Source of the DNA: Balneolales bacterium | GTDB lineage: Bacteria; Bacteroidota; Rhodothermia; Balneolales; Natronogracilivirgulaceae | Direction of reading: 5' to 3' | NCBI GenBank assembly: GCA_007135895.1 | Contig: SLHZ01000107.1 | Location: 1-5,023, forward strand | DNA length: 5,023 nucleotides | Part shown: positions 1-5,023 of the stretch, one piece after another | Layout: each line of letters starts with the position of its first letter | Position numbering within the stretch: the first letter of the stretch is position 1 | Notes under the pieces: model-generated | Told to the model about the DNA's origin: nothing | Database searches by the model: none | What the model saw: only the letters and a program-made list of their open reading frames with translations | Made by a program: the position numbers and the translations under genes

Positions 1-86
1 ACTCTCTGCTTCTTCTGGTTGACTCGCTGTTTTACGCTGATCCACTATCTGTTTCTTCTGATTGACTCACTGTTTACCCTGATTCC
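1..86. repeat. 43-bp tandem repeat, about two copies, overlapping the 3' end of the flippase-like gene
   Basis: Positions 1-43 and 44-86 align end to end. They share the blocks TCTTCTG, TTGACTC and CTGTTT and a closing CTGAT. I count about five substitutions and two compensating one-base indels. The array starts at the window edge, so more copies may lie to the left. The second copy runs into the coding region at 67-86 and supplies the stop codon and the last residues (NQGKQ) of the minus-strand membrane protein. The C-rich, T-rich stretch at about 87-120 looks like a further decayed copy, but I cannot align it convincingly. No function can be assigned. Confidence 0.75.
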
Positions 87-1146
87 CTTCCTTGTTTCCC
101 GTTTCTCTTTCAGTTTCCCCCGTTGAGTTGAAATACCAGCTGACAGCCATCATTCCCACTCCAACCACCACGTAGAAGCTGATTAGACGCCACATGAACA
201 CGGCGATGCCGAGAAACTCACGCCGTTCCATCAGTGGACCCTGAAACAGCGCATAAAGCCCCTCCAATCCTCCGCTCCCGCCGGGAGTGGGCATGAACAT
301 CCCGGCCAAAGCCATGGCAAAACTGCGCAGGATCGTCAGCAGGACATCCGCCGGGACGAAGCTTAGCAGAACAATGGAAGGCAGGCTGACTTTAGCCAGC
401 CAGGCCAGGGTCGAAAGCGCAAAGGACCGGTAGACAAAAGAACGCGGCTTCTTCCGAAGCTCATGGGAGTAGGCTTCCAGCTGCTCGGCCTCACGCGCTA
501 TCTTGAAACGGTATTTTCGCAAGCCCGGCATACTGAATACATAGTTGACGGTTCGCTTGAGCACATACGGGTTGCGGAAGACACCGTAAACCAGGAACAG
601 GGCATAGCTGAGCAGGGCCAGATAGATGAGAAACATGGCTGTTTTGCCCACCCAGCCGGCATTTTCAGGTACCACGGGAAAGAAAAGTCCGGCGGCAAAG
701 AGTAAAGGGATGACGATGACCAGTAGCAGCTGATCCAGCATGATGCCATAGATGACGATGGCGCTGGATTGTCCGAGTGTCAGTTTTTCACGGGTCATGG
801 CATAGGTAGCCATGGGTCCTCCCCCAATGGTGGAAGGAGTGATCGATGAAGTAAACTCCCAGGTAAGGACCACCCGGAGCGAAGCGATCCAGCTCAGGCG
901 ACACTCAGAGAGATAGCGGATCTTGGCTGTCAGAAACCAGATGCGCAGGCCTACCACAAGCAGAGCCAGGAAGAGCCCGGGTGTCCGGTTCCAGTACAGC
1001 CGGTCGAAAAGGCCCGGTGAGTAGGTGAAATAAATAAGCAACGCCATGCTGGTCAGGCTTAACGATACCGATATCGCCAGATACTTCCTGGAGAAGCGGC
1101 TTGCAAGACCCCCATTTACAACGTTGTGCCGGGCATCTGTTTTCAT
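67..1146 (-). CDS. Flippase-like / lysylphosphatidylglycerol synthase TM-region family membrane protein
   Basis: This 359-residue inner-membrane protein resembles the UPF0104/YbhN and MprF N-terminal flippase-domain family (PF03706). Family members are linked to lipid or glycolipid translocation, but the substrate here is unknown. What I see: a basic N-terminus (RFSRK, 17-21) and roughly seven hydrophobic stretches near 22-42, 56-75, 124-150, 167-190, 243-265, 268-286 and 311-337. There is a basic cytosolic-looking loop at about 207-237. Two family-type glycine/proline signatures are present: TSSITPSTIGGGP at 99-111 and PTPGGSGGLEGLY at 286-298. No catalytic aminoacyl-transferase domain follows, so it is not a full MprF. 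The ATG at 1144-1146 lies just before the first membrane segment. It has no Shine-Dalgarno sequence, only an AT-rich stretch upstream. The hydrophilic tail (about 341-359, rich in E, G, N, K) is encoded partly by the tandem repeat at 1-86. The aldolase gene lies upstream on the same strand, separated by a repeat array. The family call is secure; the transported lipid is not known. Confidence 0.85.
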   Translation of the reverse strand: MKTDARHNVVNGGLASRFSRKYLAISVSLSLTSMALLIYFTYSPGLFDRLYWNRTPGLFLALLVVGLRIWFLTAKIRYLSECRLSWIASLRVVLTWEFTSSITPSTIGGGPMATYAMTREKLTLGQSSAIVIYGIMLDQLLLVIVIPLLFAAGLFFPVVPENAGWVGKTAMFLIYLALLSYALFLVYGVFRNPYVLKRTVNYVFSMPGLRKYRFKIAREAEQLEAYSHELRKKPRSFVYRSFALSTLAWLAKVSLPSIVLLSFVPADVLLTILRSFAMALAGMFMPTPGGSGGLEGLYALFQGPLMERREFLGIAVFMWRLISFYVVVGVGMMAVSWYFNSTGETERETGNKEGNQGKQ

Positions 1147-1160
1147 CTGTTTAAAATTTT

Positions 1161-1482
1161 TGGCCCCACCAACCTGAACCCGACCGGCTTGATCAGTTCA
1201 GTCTGGTCCCACTCAACCTGGACTTGACCGTTTTGATCAGTTCAGTCTGGTCCCACTCAACCTGGACTTGACCGTTTTGATCAGTTCAGTCTGGTCCCAC
1301 CAACCCGAACCCGACCGGTTTGAATCGATCAGTCTGGTCCGGACGGCCCGTAACCCGACCGGCTTGAATCGATCAGTCTGGTCCGGATGGCCCGTAACCC
1401 GATCGGTTTGAATCGATCAGTCTGGTCCGGACGGCACGAACCTGCTCAAACTGAACCCGATCGGGTTGGTCCGATCGGGTTG
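1161..1482. repeat. Tandem array of about seven 43-44-bp repeats between the aldolase and flippase-like genes
   Basis: Each unit begins with TGG(T/C)CC and ends with (A/C)AGTC or close to it. Unit boundaries are 1161-1203, 1204-1247, 1248-1291, 1292-1334, 1335-1378 and 1379-1422. A diverged 44-bp unit follows at 1423-1466, then a partial one from 1467. Units 2 and 3 are identical over 44 bp. Units 1 and 4 share CAACC(T/C)GAACCCGACCGG. Units 5 and 6 share a GGCCCGTAACCCGA core. Small palindromes recur in the units (TGATCA, ATCGAT, TCCGGA, CCGATCGG). Copies are adjacent with no unique spacers, so this is not a CRISPR array. The array fills nearly the whole 352-bp gap and starts 14 bp upstream of the flippase-like start codon. 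A promoter for that gene must therefore lie in the repeats, or the gene is read through from the aldolase. I recognise no known repeat family. Confidence 0.93.
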
Positions 1483-1488
1483 AAGCAG
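1442..1488 (-). terminator. Stem-loop just downstream of the aldolase stop codon, possible terminator
   Basis: A perfect 11-bp inverted repeat, AACCCGATCGG at 1454-1464 and CCGATCGGGTT at 1471-1481, encloses a 6-nt loop. An outer CTGCT (1442-1446) can pair with AGCAG (1484-1488). The structure begins 10 nt past the aldolase stop on the minus strand, which is where a terminator would be expected. The usual run of T residues after the stem is missing; only a weak CAGTTTG follows. Intrinsic termination is therefore uncertain. It could instead protect the mRNA 3' end. Each arm is also a diverged piece of the adjacent 44-bp repeat. Confidence 0.45.
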
Positions 1489-1498
1489 CGAGCAGAAA

Positions 1499-2575
1499 TC
1501 AGGCAACCGTTATCTTCTCATCCAGATAGACATCCTGAATCACATTGAGGAGTTTCACTCCCTGATCCATGGGTCTCTGGAAAGCCTTGCGTCCGCTGAT
1601 GAGTCCCATTCCACCGGCGCGCTTGTTGATGACGGCCGTCTTCGCCGCGTCAGCAAAATCGTTGGAACCGGATGCGCCGCCCGAGTTGATCAGTCCGGCC
1701 CGGCCCATGTAGCAGTTGGCTACCTGATAGCGGGTCAGGTCGATCGGATGGTCTGTTGAGAGCTCGGTATACATTCGCTCATCAAGTTTACCATAGGATG
1801 AGCCGCCCATATTCAGGGCCTTGTAACCTCCGTTTACCTCGGGGAGCTTCTGTTTGATGATGTCGGCCTGGATGGTTACACCAAGATGGTTAGCCTGGCC
1901 GGTGAGATCGGCAGCCGTGTGGTAATCAACACCATCCACTTTGAACTGATTGTTCCGGGTGTAGCACCAGAGAATGGTTGCCATGCCGAGTTCGTGGGCA
2001 TAGGCAAAAGCTTCGGCTACTTCAATGATCTGCCGGGAAGCGTTATCGGAACCAAAATATACGGTGGCCCCTACGGCAGCAGCACCCATATCCCAGGCCT
2101 GTTCGATGGTTCCGAACATGATCTGGTCGAATTTGTTCGGATAGGTGAGCAGCTCGTTGTGATTAATCTTTACCACAAACGGGATTCTGTGGGCGTACTT
2201 GCGGGCAACGGCTCCCAAAACGCCATAAGTTGAAGCAACGGCATTGCATCCGCCTTCCATGGCCAGCTTGACAATATTTTCCGGGTCGAAGTAGGCGGGG
2301 TTTTTGGCAAACGAGGCACCACCCGAATGTTCAATCCCCTGATCGACCGGCAAGATGGACAGGTAGCCGGTTCCGCCCAGACGTCCGCTGTTGTAAAGTC
2401 GCTCCAGATTGGCCAGTACCCGGTTGTTCCGGTCCGAAGCCGCCCAGACTTTATCTACAAAGTCGCCGCCGGGCAGATGCAGCTGCTCTTTGGGAATGGT
2501 TGTACATGTGTGGTTGAGCAAGGCATCGGCGTCCTCGCCCAGCAACTCGTGAATGCTTTTTGCTGTTGTTGCCAT
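1499..2575 (-). CDS. fbaB: Class I fructose-bisphosphate aldolase, DhnA/FbaB type
   Basis: This cytosolic 358-residue TIM-barrel enzyme of glycolysis and gluconeogenesis reversibly splits fructose 1,6-bisphosphate into glyceraldehyde 3-phosphate and dihydroxyacetone phosphate through a lysine Schiff base. Its length is close to E. coli FbaB (about 350 residues). Visible landmarks are LPVDQGIEHSG at 75-85, with the family's conserved Asp at 78, KINHNELLTYP at 136-146, WCYTRN at 203-208, and ADIIKQKLP at 237-245. K241 is the probable Schiff-base lysine by analogy with FbaB. C-terminal phosphate-binding glycines lie in INSGGASG (296-303) and GGMGLISGRKAF (321-332). No zinc-binding class II motifs are present. 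The ATG at 2573-2575 is fixed by a good AGGAGG site 8 nt upstream. That site suggests high expression, as expected for a central metabolic enzyme. It is divergent from the dus gene across about 150 bp, and a repeat array follows its stop codon. A related DhnA-family aldolase with another substrate is possible but less likely. Confidence 0.94.
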   Translation of the reverse strand: MATTAKSIHELLGEDADALLNHTCTTIPKEQLHLPGGDFVDKVWAASDRNNRVLANLERLYNSGRLGGTGYLSILPVDQGIEHSGGASFAKNPAYFDPENIVKLAMEGGCNAVASTYGVLGAVARKYAHRIPFVVKINHNELLTYPNKFDQIMFGTIEQAWDMGAAAVGATVYFGSDNASRQIIEVAEAFAYAHELGMATILWCYTRNNQFKVDGVDYHTAADLTGQANHLGVTIQADIIKQKLPEVNGGYKALNMGGSSYGKLDERMYTELSTDHPIDLTRYQVANCYMGRAGLINSGGASGSNDFADAAKTAVINKRAGGMGLISGRKAFQRPMDQGVKLLNVIQDVYLDEKITVA

Positions 2576-2583
2576 AATGTTTT

Positions 2584-2589
2584 CCTCCT
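2584..2589 (-). promoter_or_regulatory. Strong Shine-Dalgarno site of the aldolase gene
   Basis: On the minus strand AGGAGG lies 8 nt before the ATG at 2573-2575, within CAGGAGGAAAACATT. It settles the start choice. The flippase-like and dus genes have nothing similar before their starts, so this site stands out within the window. Confidence 0.85.
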
Positions 2590-2621
2590 GACAGGATTAT
2601 TTTTTTAGTTTCCGGCTGGCT

Positions 2622-2629
2622 CTAATATA
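2622..2629 (-). promoter_or_regulatory. Candidate promoter -7/-10 element for the aldolase gene
   Basis: On the minus strand TATATTAG differs by one base from the Bacteroidota -7 consensus TAnnTTTG, and it also contains a sigma-70-like TATATT. It would give a leader of roughly 40 nt before the ATG. I find no convincing -33/-35 partner: CTTTTC at 2643-2648 is too close, and TAGTCT at 2647-2652 matches TTGACA at only three of six positions. The call rests on a single short element in an AT-rich divergent region. Confidence 0.3.
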
Positions 2630-2680
2630 AAGCAATCCATATGAAAAGACTATTAAGAAAGAGGACGGGGAATTCCTGTT

Positions 2681-2714
2681 TTTGCTGTTTTTGTGTATTT
2701 TTCCTGTATATGTG
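2681..2714 (+). promoter_or_regulatory. Candidate Bacteroidota-type promoter for the dus gene
   Basis: TTTG at 2681-2684 and TATATGTG at 2707-2714 (one mismatch to TAnnTTTG) are 22 nt apart, near the spacing expected of Bacteroidota -33/-7 promoters. Transcription would start around 2719-2722, almost at the ATG at 2724. The transcript would then be leaderless or nearly so, which fits the absence of a Shine-Dalgarno sequence. Both elements are short and the region is T-rich, so chance matches are a real possibility. Confidence 0.27.
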
Positions 2715-2723
2715 CAAATTTTC

Positions 2724-3833
2724 ATGGAACCGAAACCCCGGACCATTCCACAAGACGTGCCAGTGAACCCGCTGCCGGATCATAACCCGCCAAATAATGG
2801 CCCCTTTGCCACCGGCAAGGGATGCTGCCGGTCAAATACCGGTGCTGCCATACCGGTCTTCGGACGGGGGAGCCGGTGTGTGGTGCTGGCGCCGATGGAA
2901 GATGTGAGTGATTCGCCTTTCCGGCAGATGTGCCGCGAACAGGGTGCCGATGTGGTCTATACCGAGTTCATAAGTTCTGAGGCGGTGATACGCGATAGTG
3001 AAGCGACCAGGCTGAAGATGTCCTTCGAAGAGACGGAGCGCCCCCTCGGCATTCAGATATTCGGCGGTCGTGAGGAAGCGATGCATGATGCGGCCCGAAT
3101 TGCCGAGGCGGCCGGACCGGATTTTATCGACATCAATTTCGGCTGTCCGGTCCACAAGGTGGTTAGAAAAAACGCCGGATCCGCCTGTCTGCGCGACCTG
3201 TCCCTCATGGAACGGATGGCCGCCAGCGTAGTCGATGCCACCCGTCTGCCGGTCAGTGTCAAAACAAGACTCGGCTGGGATGACCAGAGCATCCGGATAC
3301 GGGAAGTGGCCCTCATGCTTCAGTCGGTAGGAGTGCGGGCCCTGACCGTACACGCCCGGACACGCAGCCAGGGCTACAAGGGTCAGGCCCGGTGGGAATA
3401 TTTCAGGCAAATCAGGGAGACACCCGGTCTGGACATACCCCTGTTGGCCAACGGCGATATTACCACACCTGAGCACGCCCGTTATCTTTTTGATGAAACG
3501 GATGTCGATGGTGTGATGATCGGACGTGCCGCCATCGGCAATCCGTGGATCTTCCGTGATATAAAAACGTACCTTTCTACCGGGGAAATCCCGCCGTCGC
3601 CCACCATTGAAGAAAAGATGCAGATGTGCGCCCGGCAACTGCGTGCCTCCGTAGCACATCACGGAGAACGCTACGGGGTGATCATGATGAAAAAACACTA
3701 CGGAAACTACCTCAAGGGCATCCGGAACGGCAAGCATTTCCGCATGCAGCTCATGGAAAAAGAGCGGATGGACGATCTGCTGGAACTCATGCTCAACTTC
3801 CGCGGGGAACCCGAACAGAATTTCATCCCCTGA
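2724..3833 (+). CDS. dusB: tRNA-dihydrouridine synthase, DusB-like
   Basis: This FMN- and NADPH-dependent enzyme reduces uridine to dihydrouridine in tRNA D-loops. It has 369 residues from the ATG at 2724. The catalytic TIM barrel starts near residue 51. LAPMEDVSDSPFR at 55-67 is the FMN-contacting first strand, followed by YTEFISSEAV (79-88) and LGIQIFGG (108-115). INFGCPVHKVVRKNAGSACL at 137-156 contains the probable catalytic Cys141. Further flavin-site landmarks are VKTRLGW (179-185), TVHARTR (208-214), NGDI (243-246) and GRAAIGNPW (267-275). The C-terminal helical tRNA-binding domain (about 290-360) contains KKHYGNYLKGI. The frame is open back to a TTG at 2682, but ATG 2724 is the better start; GTG codons at 2757 and 2763 are alternatives. 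The first 50 residues are a proline- and glycine-rich, probably disordered extension that typical DusB proteins lack. The gene is divergent from the aldolase and convergent with serS. Assignment to DusB rather than another Dus subfamily is by resemblance. Confidence 0.92.
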   Translation: MEPKPRTIPQDVPVNPLPDHNPPNNGPFATGKGCCRSNTGAAIPVFGRGSRCVVLAPMEDVSDSPFRQMCREQGADVVYTEFISSEAVIRDSEATRLKMSFEETERPLGIQIFGGREEAMHDAARIAEAAGPDFIDINFGCPVHKVVRKNAGSACLRDLSLMERMAASVVDATRLPVSVKTRLGWDDQSIRIREVALMLQSVGVRALTVHARTRSQGYKGQARWEYFRQIRETPGLDIPLLANGDITTPEHARYLFDETDVDGVMIGRAAIGNPWIFRDIKTYLSTGEIPPSPTIEEKMQMCARQLRASVAHHGERYGVIMMKKHYGNYLKGIRNGKHFRMQLMEKERMDDLLELMLNFRGEPEQNFIP

Positions 3834-3841
3834 TCGGGACT

Positions 3842-4037
3842 AAGCCGGACCGGTGAAGGTCACGGAACCCGGCTCATTTCACCGGGGCCTGCAAAGATCA
3901 TGATGCCAGGCTTATATCATCAGAGCCGGTAGAGGCAACGGAACCCGGCTCATTTCACCGGGGCCTGCAAAGATCATGATACCAGGCTTATATCATCAGA
4001 GCCGGTAGAGGCAACAGAACCGCGATGGCCTGCAAAG
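3842..4037. repeat. 76-bp tandem repeat, two near-identical copies plus partial copies, between dusB and serS
   Basis: Copies at 3862-3937 and 3938-4013 differ at a single base (G at 3905, A at 3981). A truncated third copy at 4014-4037 keeps the opening ACAGAACC and the GGCCTGCAAAG block but has lost about 14 bp between them. A degraded piece of the unit's end precedes the first copy (3842-3861). Each full unit can fold: CCGGCTC (3869-3875) pairs with GAGCCGG (3923-3929). Inside, GCCTG (3887-3891) pairs with CAGGC (3907-3911), and the loop contains the palindrome ATCATGAT (3897-3904). The array accounts for almost all of the 213-bp gap between the convergent genes. I recognise no named repeat family. 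Confidence 0.93.
3850..3885 (+). terminator. Possible stem-loop terminator after dusB
   Basis: CCGGTGAA at 3850-3857 is complementary to TTCACCGG at 3878-3885, giving an 8-bp stem with a 20-nt loop. It lies 16 nt past the dusB stop codon. There is no T-run after the stem, and the right arm belongs to the 76-bp repeat, so intrinsic termination is only a guess. A competing pairing exists between AGCCGG at 3843-3848 and CCGGCT at 3869-3874. Confidence 0.28.
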
Positions 4038-4046
4038 TATTGTTGA

Positions 4047-5023
4047 TCAAAGGATCAGCTTTTTTTCCCCAGGCCGCAGCCAGGGCTTCAGGGCTTCCGG
4101 CATGTGCAACGATCCGTCCCGCTCTGTATGAGTCTCGAGAAATGCCGCGAGTACTCTGGGCAGTGCCAGGCCGCTTCCGTTGAGGGTGTGCAGGATCTCC
4201 GGTTTTCCGACATCCCTGCGATACCGGATCATCATACGGCGGGCCTGGTAGTCCTCGAAATTGGAGCAGGAACTCACTTCAAGCCAGCGCTGCTGGCCCG
4301 GACTCCAGACTTCCATGTCATATTTCTTACTCTGTGTAAATCCCATGTCAGCGGTGCCCATGAGCAGGGTACGATAGGGCAGTTCAAGTGCCTCAAGCAG
4401 TTCCTCGGCATCGCGCCGCAGGGATTCCAGCTCGTCATAGGAGCGCTCCGGAAGCACAAATTTCACCAGTTCCACCTTATCGAACTGATGAAGCCGGTTC
4501 AGTCCGCGCACATCACTTCCGTGCGATCCTGCTTCGCGCCGCCAGCAGGGTGTGCAGCAGACATAGCGTACCGGCAGTTTTTCAGCCGGGATGATTTCAT
4601 CGCGGTGGAAATTGGACACAGGGACCTCCGCCGTAGGAATGGCAAAATAACCGTCGCGGGGCACCACGTACATCATATCCTCCTTGTCAGGTATCTGTCC
4701 GGTTCCACGGGCCGACTCCTCATTGACAAAACAGGGCGCCATCATCTCCACATAGCCTTTTCCTGTGGCATGCTCCATGAAAAACTGGATGAGGATACGC
4801 TGAAGGCGGGCCACGGTGCCCACATATAACGGAAAACCGGCAGCCGTTACCTTGGCGCCCCGCTCAAAATCAATACCCGCCGGTGCCAGCTCCCAGTGCG
4901 GACGCAGACTCCTGTCCGAGGCTTCTTCAGGGCCGGCCGGTGTTCCCCAGGTATGCACGACCAGGTTGCCGCTTTCATCTTCGGTAACCGGAACGGATGA
5001 GTGGGCGGCGTTGGGAATGCGCA
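4047..5023 (-). CDS. serS: Seryl-tRNA synthetase, C-terminal part (5' end beyond the right edge)
   Basis: This class II aminoacyl-tRNA synthetase charges tRNA-Ser (and tRNA-Sec where present) with serine in the cytosol. The open frame continues past a GTG at 4956-4958 to the window edge, reading RIPNAAHSSVPVTEDESGNL, the usual linker before the catalytic core. About 324 codons are visible against about 425 in a full protein. The missing part is most of the N-terminal coiled-coil tRNA-binding arm. Motif 1 region: GAKVTAAGFPLYVGTVARLQR (about 4856-4794). The serine-site TAEVP is at about 4634-4620. Motif 2 is TPCWRREAGSHGSDVRG (about 4550-4500), with the ATP-binding arginines. SSCSNFEDYQARR is at about 4271-4233. 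Motif 3 is GSGLALPR (about 4178-4155), with its invariant Arg. The LALPR form resembles Bacteroidota-type enzymes. The stop is TGA at 4047-4049. The gene converges on dusB across a 76-bp repeat array, and no clear terminator is seen on this strand. Confidence 0.96.
   Translation of the reverse strand, partial: RIPNAAHSSVPVTEDESGNLVVHTWGTPAGPEEASDRSLRPHWELAPAGIDFERGAKVTAAGFPLYVGTVARLQRILIQFFMEHATGKGYVEMMAPCFVNEESARGTGQIPDKEDMMYVVPRDGYFAIPTAEVPVSNFHRDEIIPAEKLPVRYVCCTPCWRREAGSHGSDVRGLNRLHQFDKVELVKFVLPERSYDELESLRRDAEELLEALELPYRTLLMGTADMGFTQSKKYDMEVWSPGQQRWLEVSSCSNFEDYQARRMMIRYRRDVGKPEILHTLNGSGLALPRVLAAFLETHTERDGSLHMPEALKPWLRPGEKKLIL

Noticed and set aside
1161..1482. CRISPR array
   Set aside because: The units abut directly. 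What would be spacers are themselves homologous between copies, and no cas genes are nearby.
1161..1498. Transposon or insertion-sequence end in the aldolase 3' flank
   Set aside because: There is no transposase remnant, no terminal inverted repeats bounding the block and no target-site duplication; the structure is purely tandem.
1886..2233. Plus-strand open frame opposite the aldolase
   Set aside because: It is contained within a gene whose conserved motifs cover the same bases, with no ribosome binding site or recognisable domain.
2682..2723. Upstream TTG start for dusB adding 14 hydrophobic residues (a signal-like peptide)
   Set aside because: TTG is a rare start, no Shine-Dalgarno precedes it, a cytosolic tRNA enzyme needs no signal peptide, and the stretch overlaps the likely promoter.
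2822..2876. Frameshift in dusB using the ATG at 2822 in another frame
   Set aside because: That frame soon hits a stop. The main frame reads smoothly into IPVFGRGSRCVVLAPM, which fits the expected first strand, so no frameshift is needed.
2832..3737. 301-codon open frame on the minus strand opposite dusB
   Set aside because: It lies wholly opposite a well-conserved enzyme gene, its predicted protein matches no family I know, and it reads as a composition-driven antisense shadow.
4104..4829. 241-codon open frame on the plus strand opposite serS
   Set aside because: The serS frame carries all three class II synthetase motifs. The opposite frame has a low-order, Cys/His-rich composition typical of antisense shadows.
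4956..4958. GTG as the true start of the serS gene
   Set aside because: The frame stays open to the window edge and reads the conserved IPN..HSSVPV linker upstream, so the gene continues beyond the window.

Overview
The window carries four protein-coding genes, each of a recognisable family, plus three short tandem-repeat arrays, one beside the 3' end of every gene. The proteins point to the Bacteroidota/Balneolota/Rhodothermota side of the bacterial tree. The seryl-tRNA synthetase has the LALPR form of motif 3 and a GAKVTAAGFPLY motif 1 region. The dihydrouridine synthase has the LAPMEDVSDSPFR and YTEFISSEAVIRD signatures. Two of the three visible gene starts lack a Shine-Dalgarno sequence, which is common in that group. 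The moderately high GC content would suit a Balneolota/Rhodothermota-type organism better than a typical low-GC Bacteroides or Flavobacterium. This placement is inference from remembered family signatures, not from a search.

Layout, left to right. Positions 1-86 hold about two copies of a 43-bp tandem repeat that runs off the left edge and overlaps the last codons of the next gene. Positions 67-1146 (minus) encode a polytopic membrane protein of the lysylphosphatidylglycerol-synthase-TM / flippase-like family. Positions 1161-1482 are filled by about seven copies of a 43-44-bp repeat, ending in a perfect inverted repeat just beyond the stop codon of the next gene. Positions 1499-2575 (minus) encode a class I (DhnA/FbaB-type) fructose-bisphosphate aldolase with a strong ribosome binding site. 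Positions 2576-2723 are a divergent promoter region. Positions 2724-3833 (plus) encode a DusB-like tRNA-dihydrouridine synthase with an unusual N-terminal extension. Positions 3834-4046 hold a nearly perfect 76-bp repeat between two convergent genes. From 4047 to the right edge (minus) is the C-terminal three quarters of seryl-tRNA synthetase.

The genes are housekeeping functions (glycolysis/gluconeogenesis, tRNA modification, tRNA charging) plus one envelope protein. There is no sign of a shared pathway or a defence or mobile system. Only the aldolase and flippase-like gene point the same way, and about 350 bp of repeats separates them. The most unusual aspect is the non-coding DNA: three tandem arrays within 5 kb, two sharing a 43-44-bp period, and all lying at gene 3' ends. 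I see no previously undescribed protein system here.
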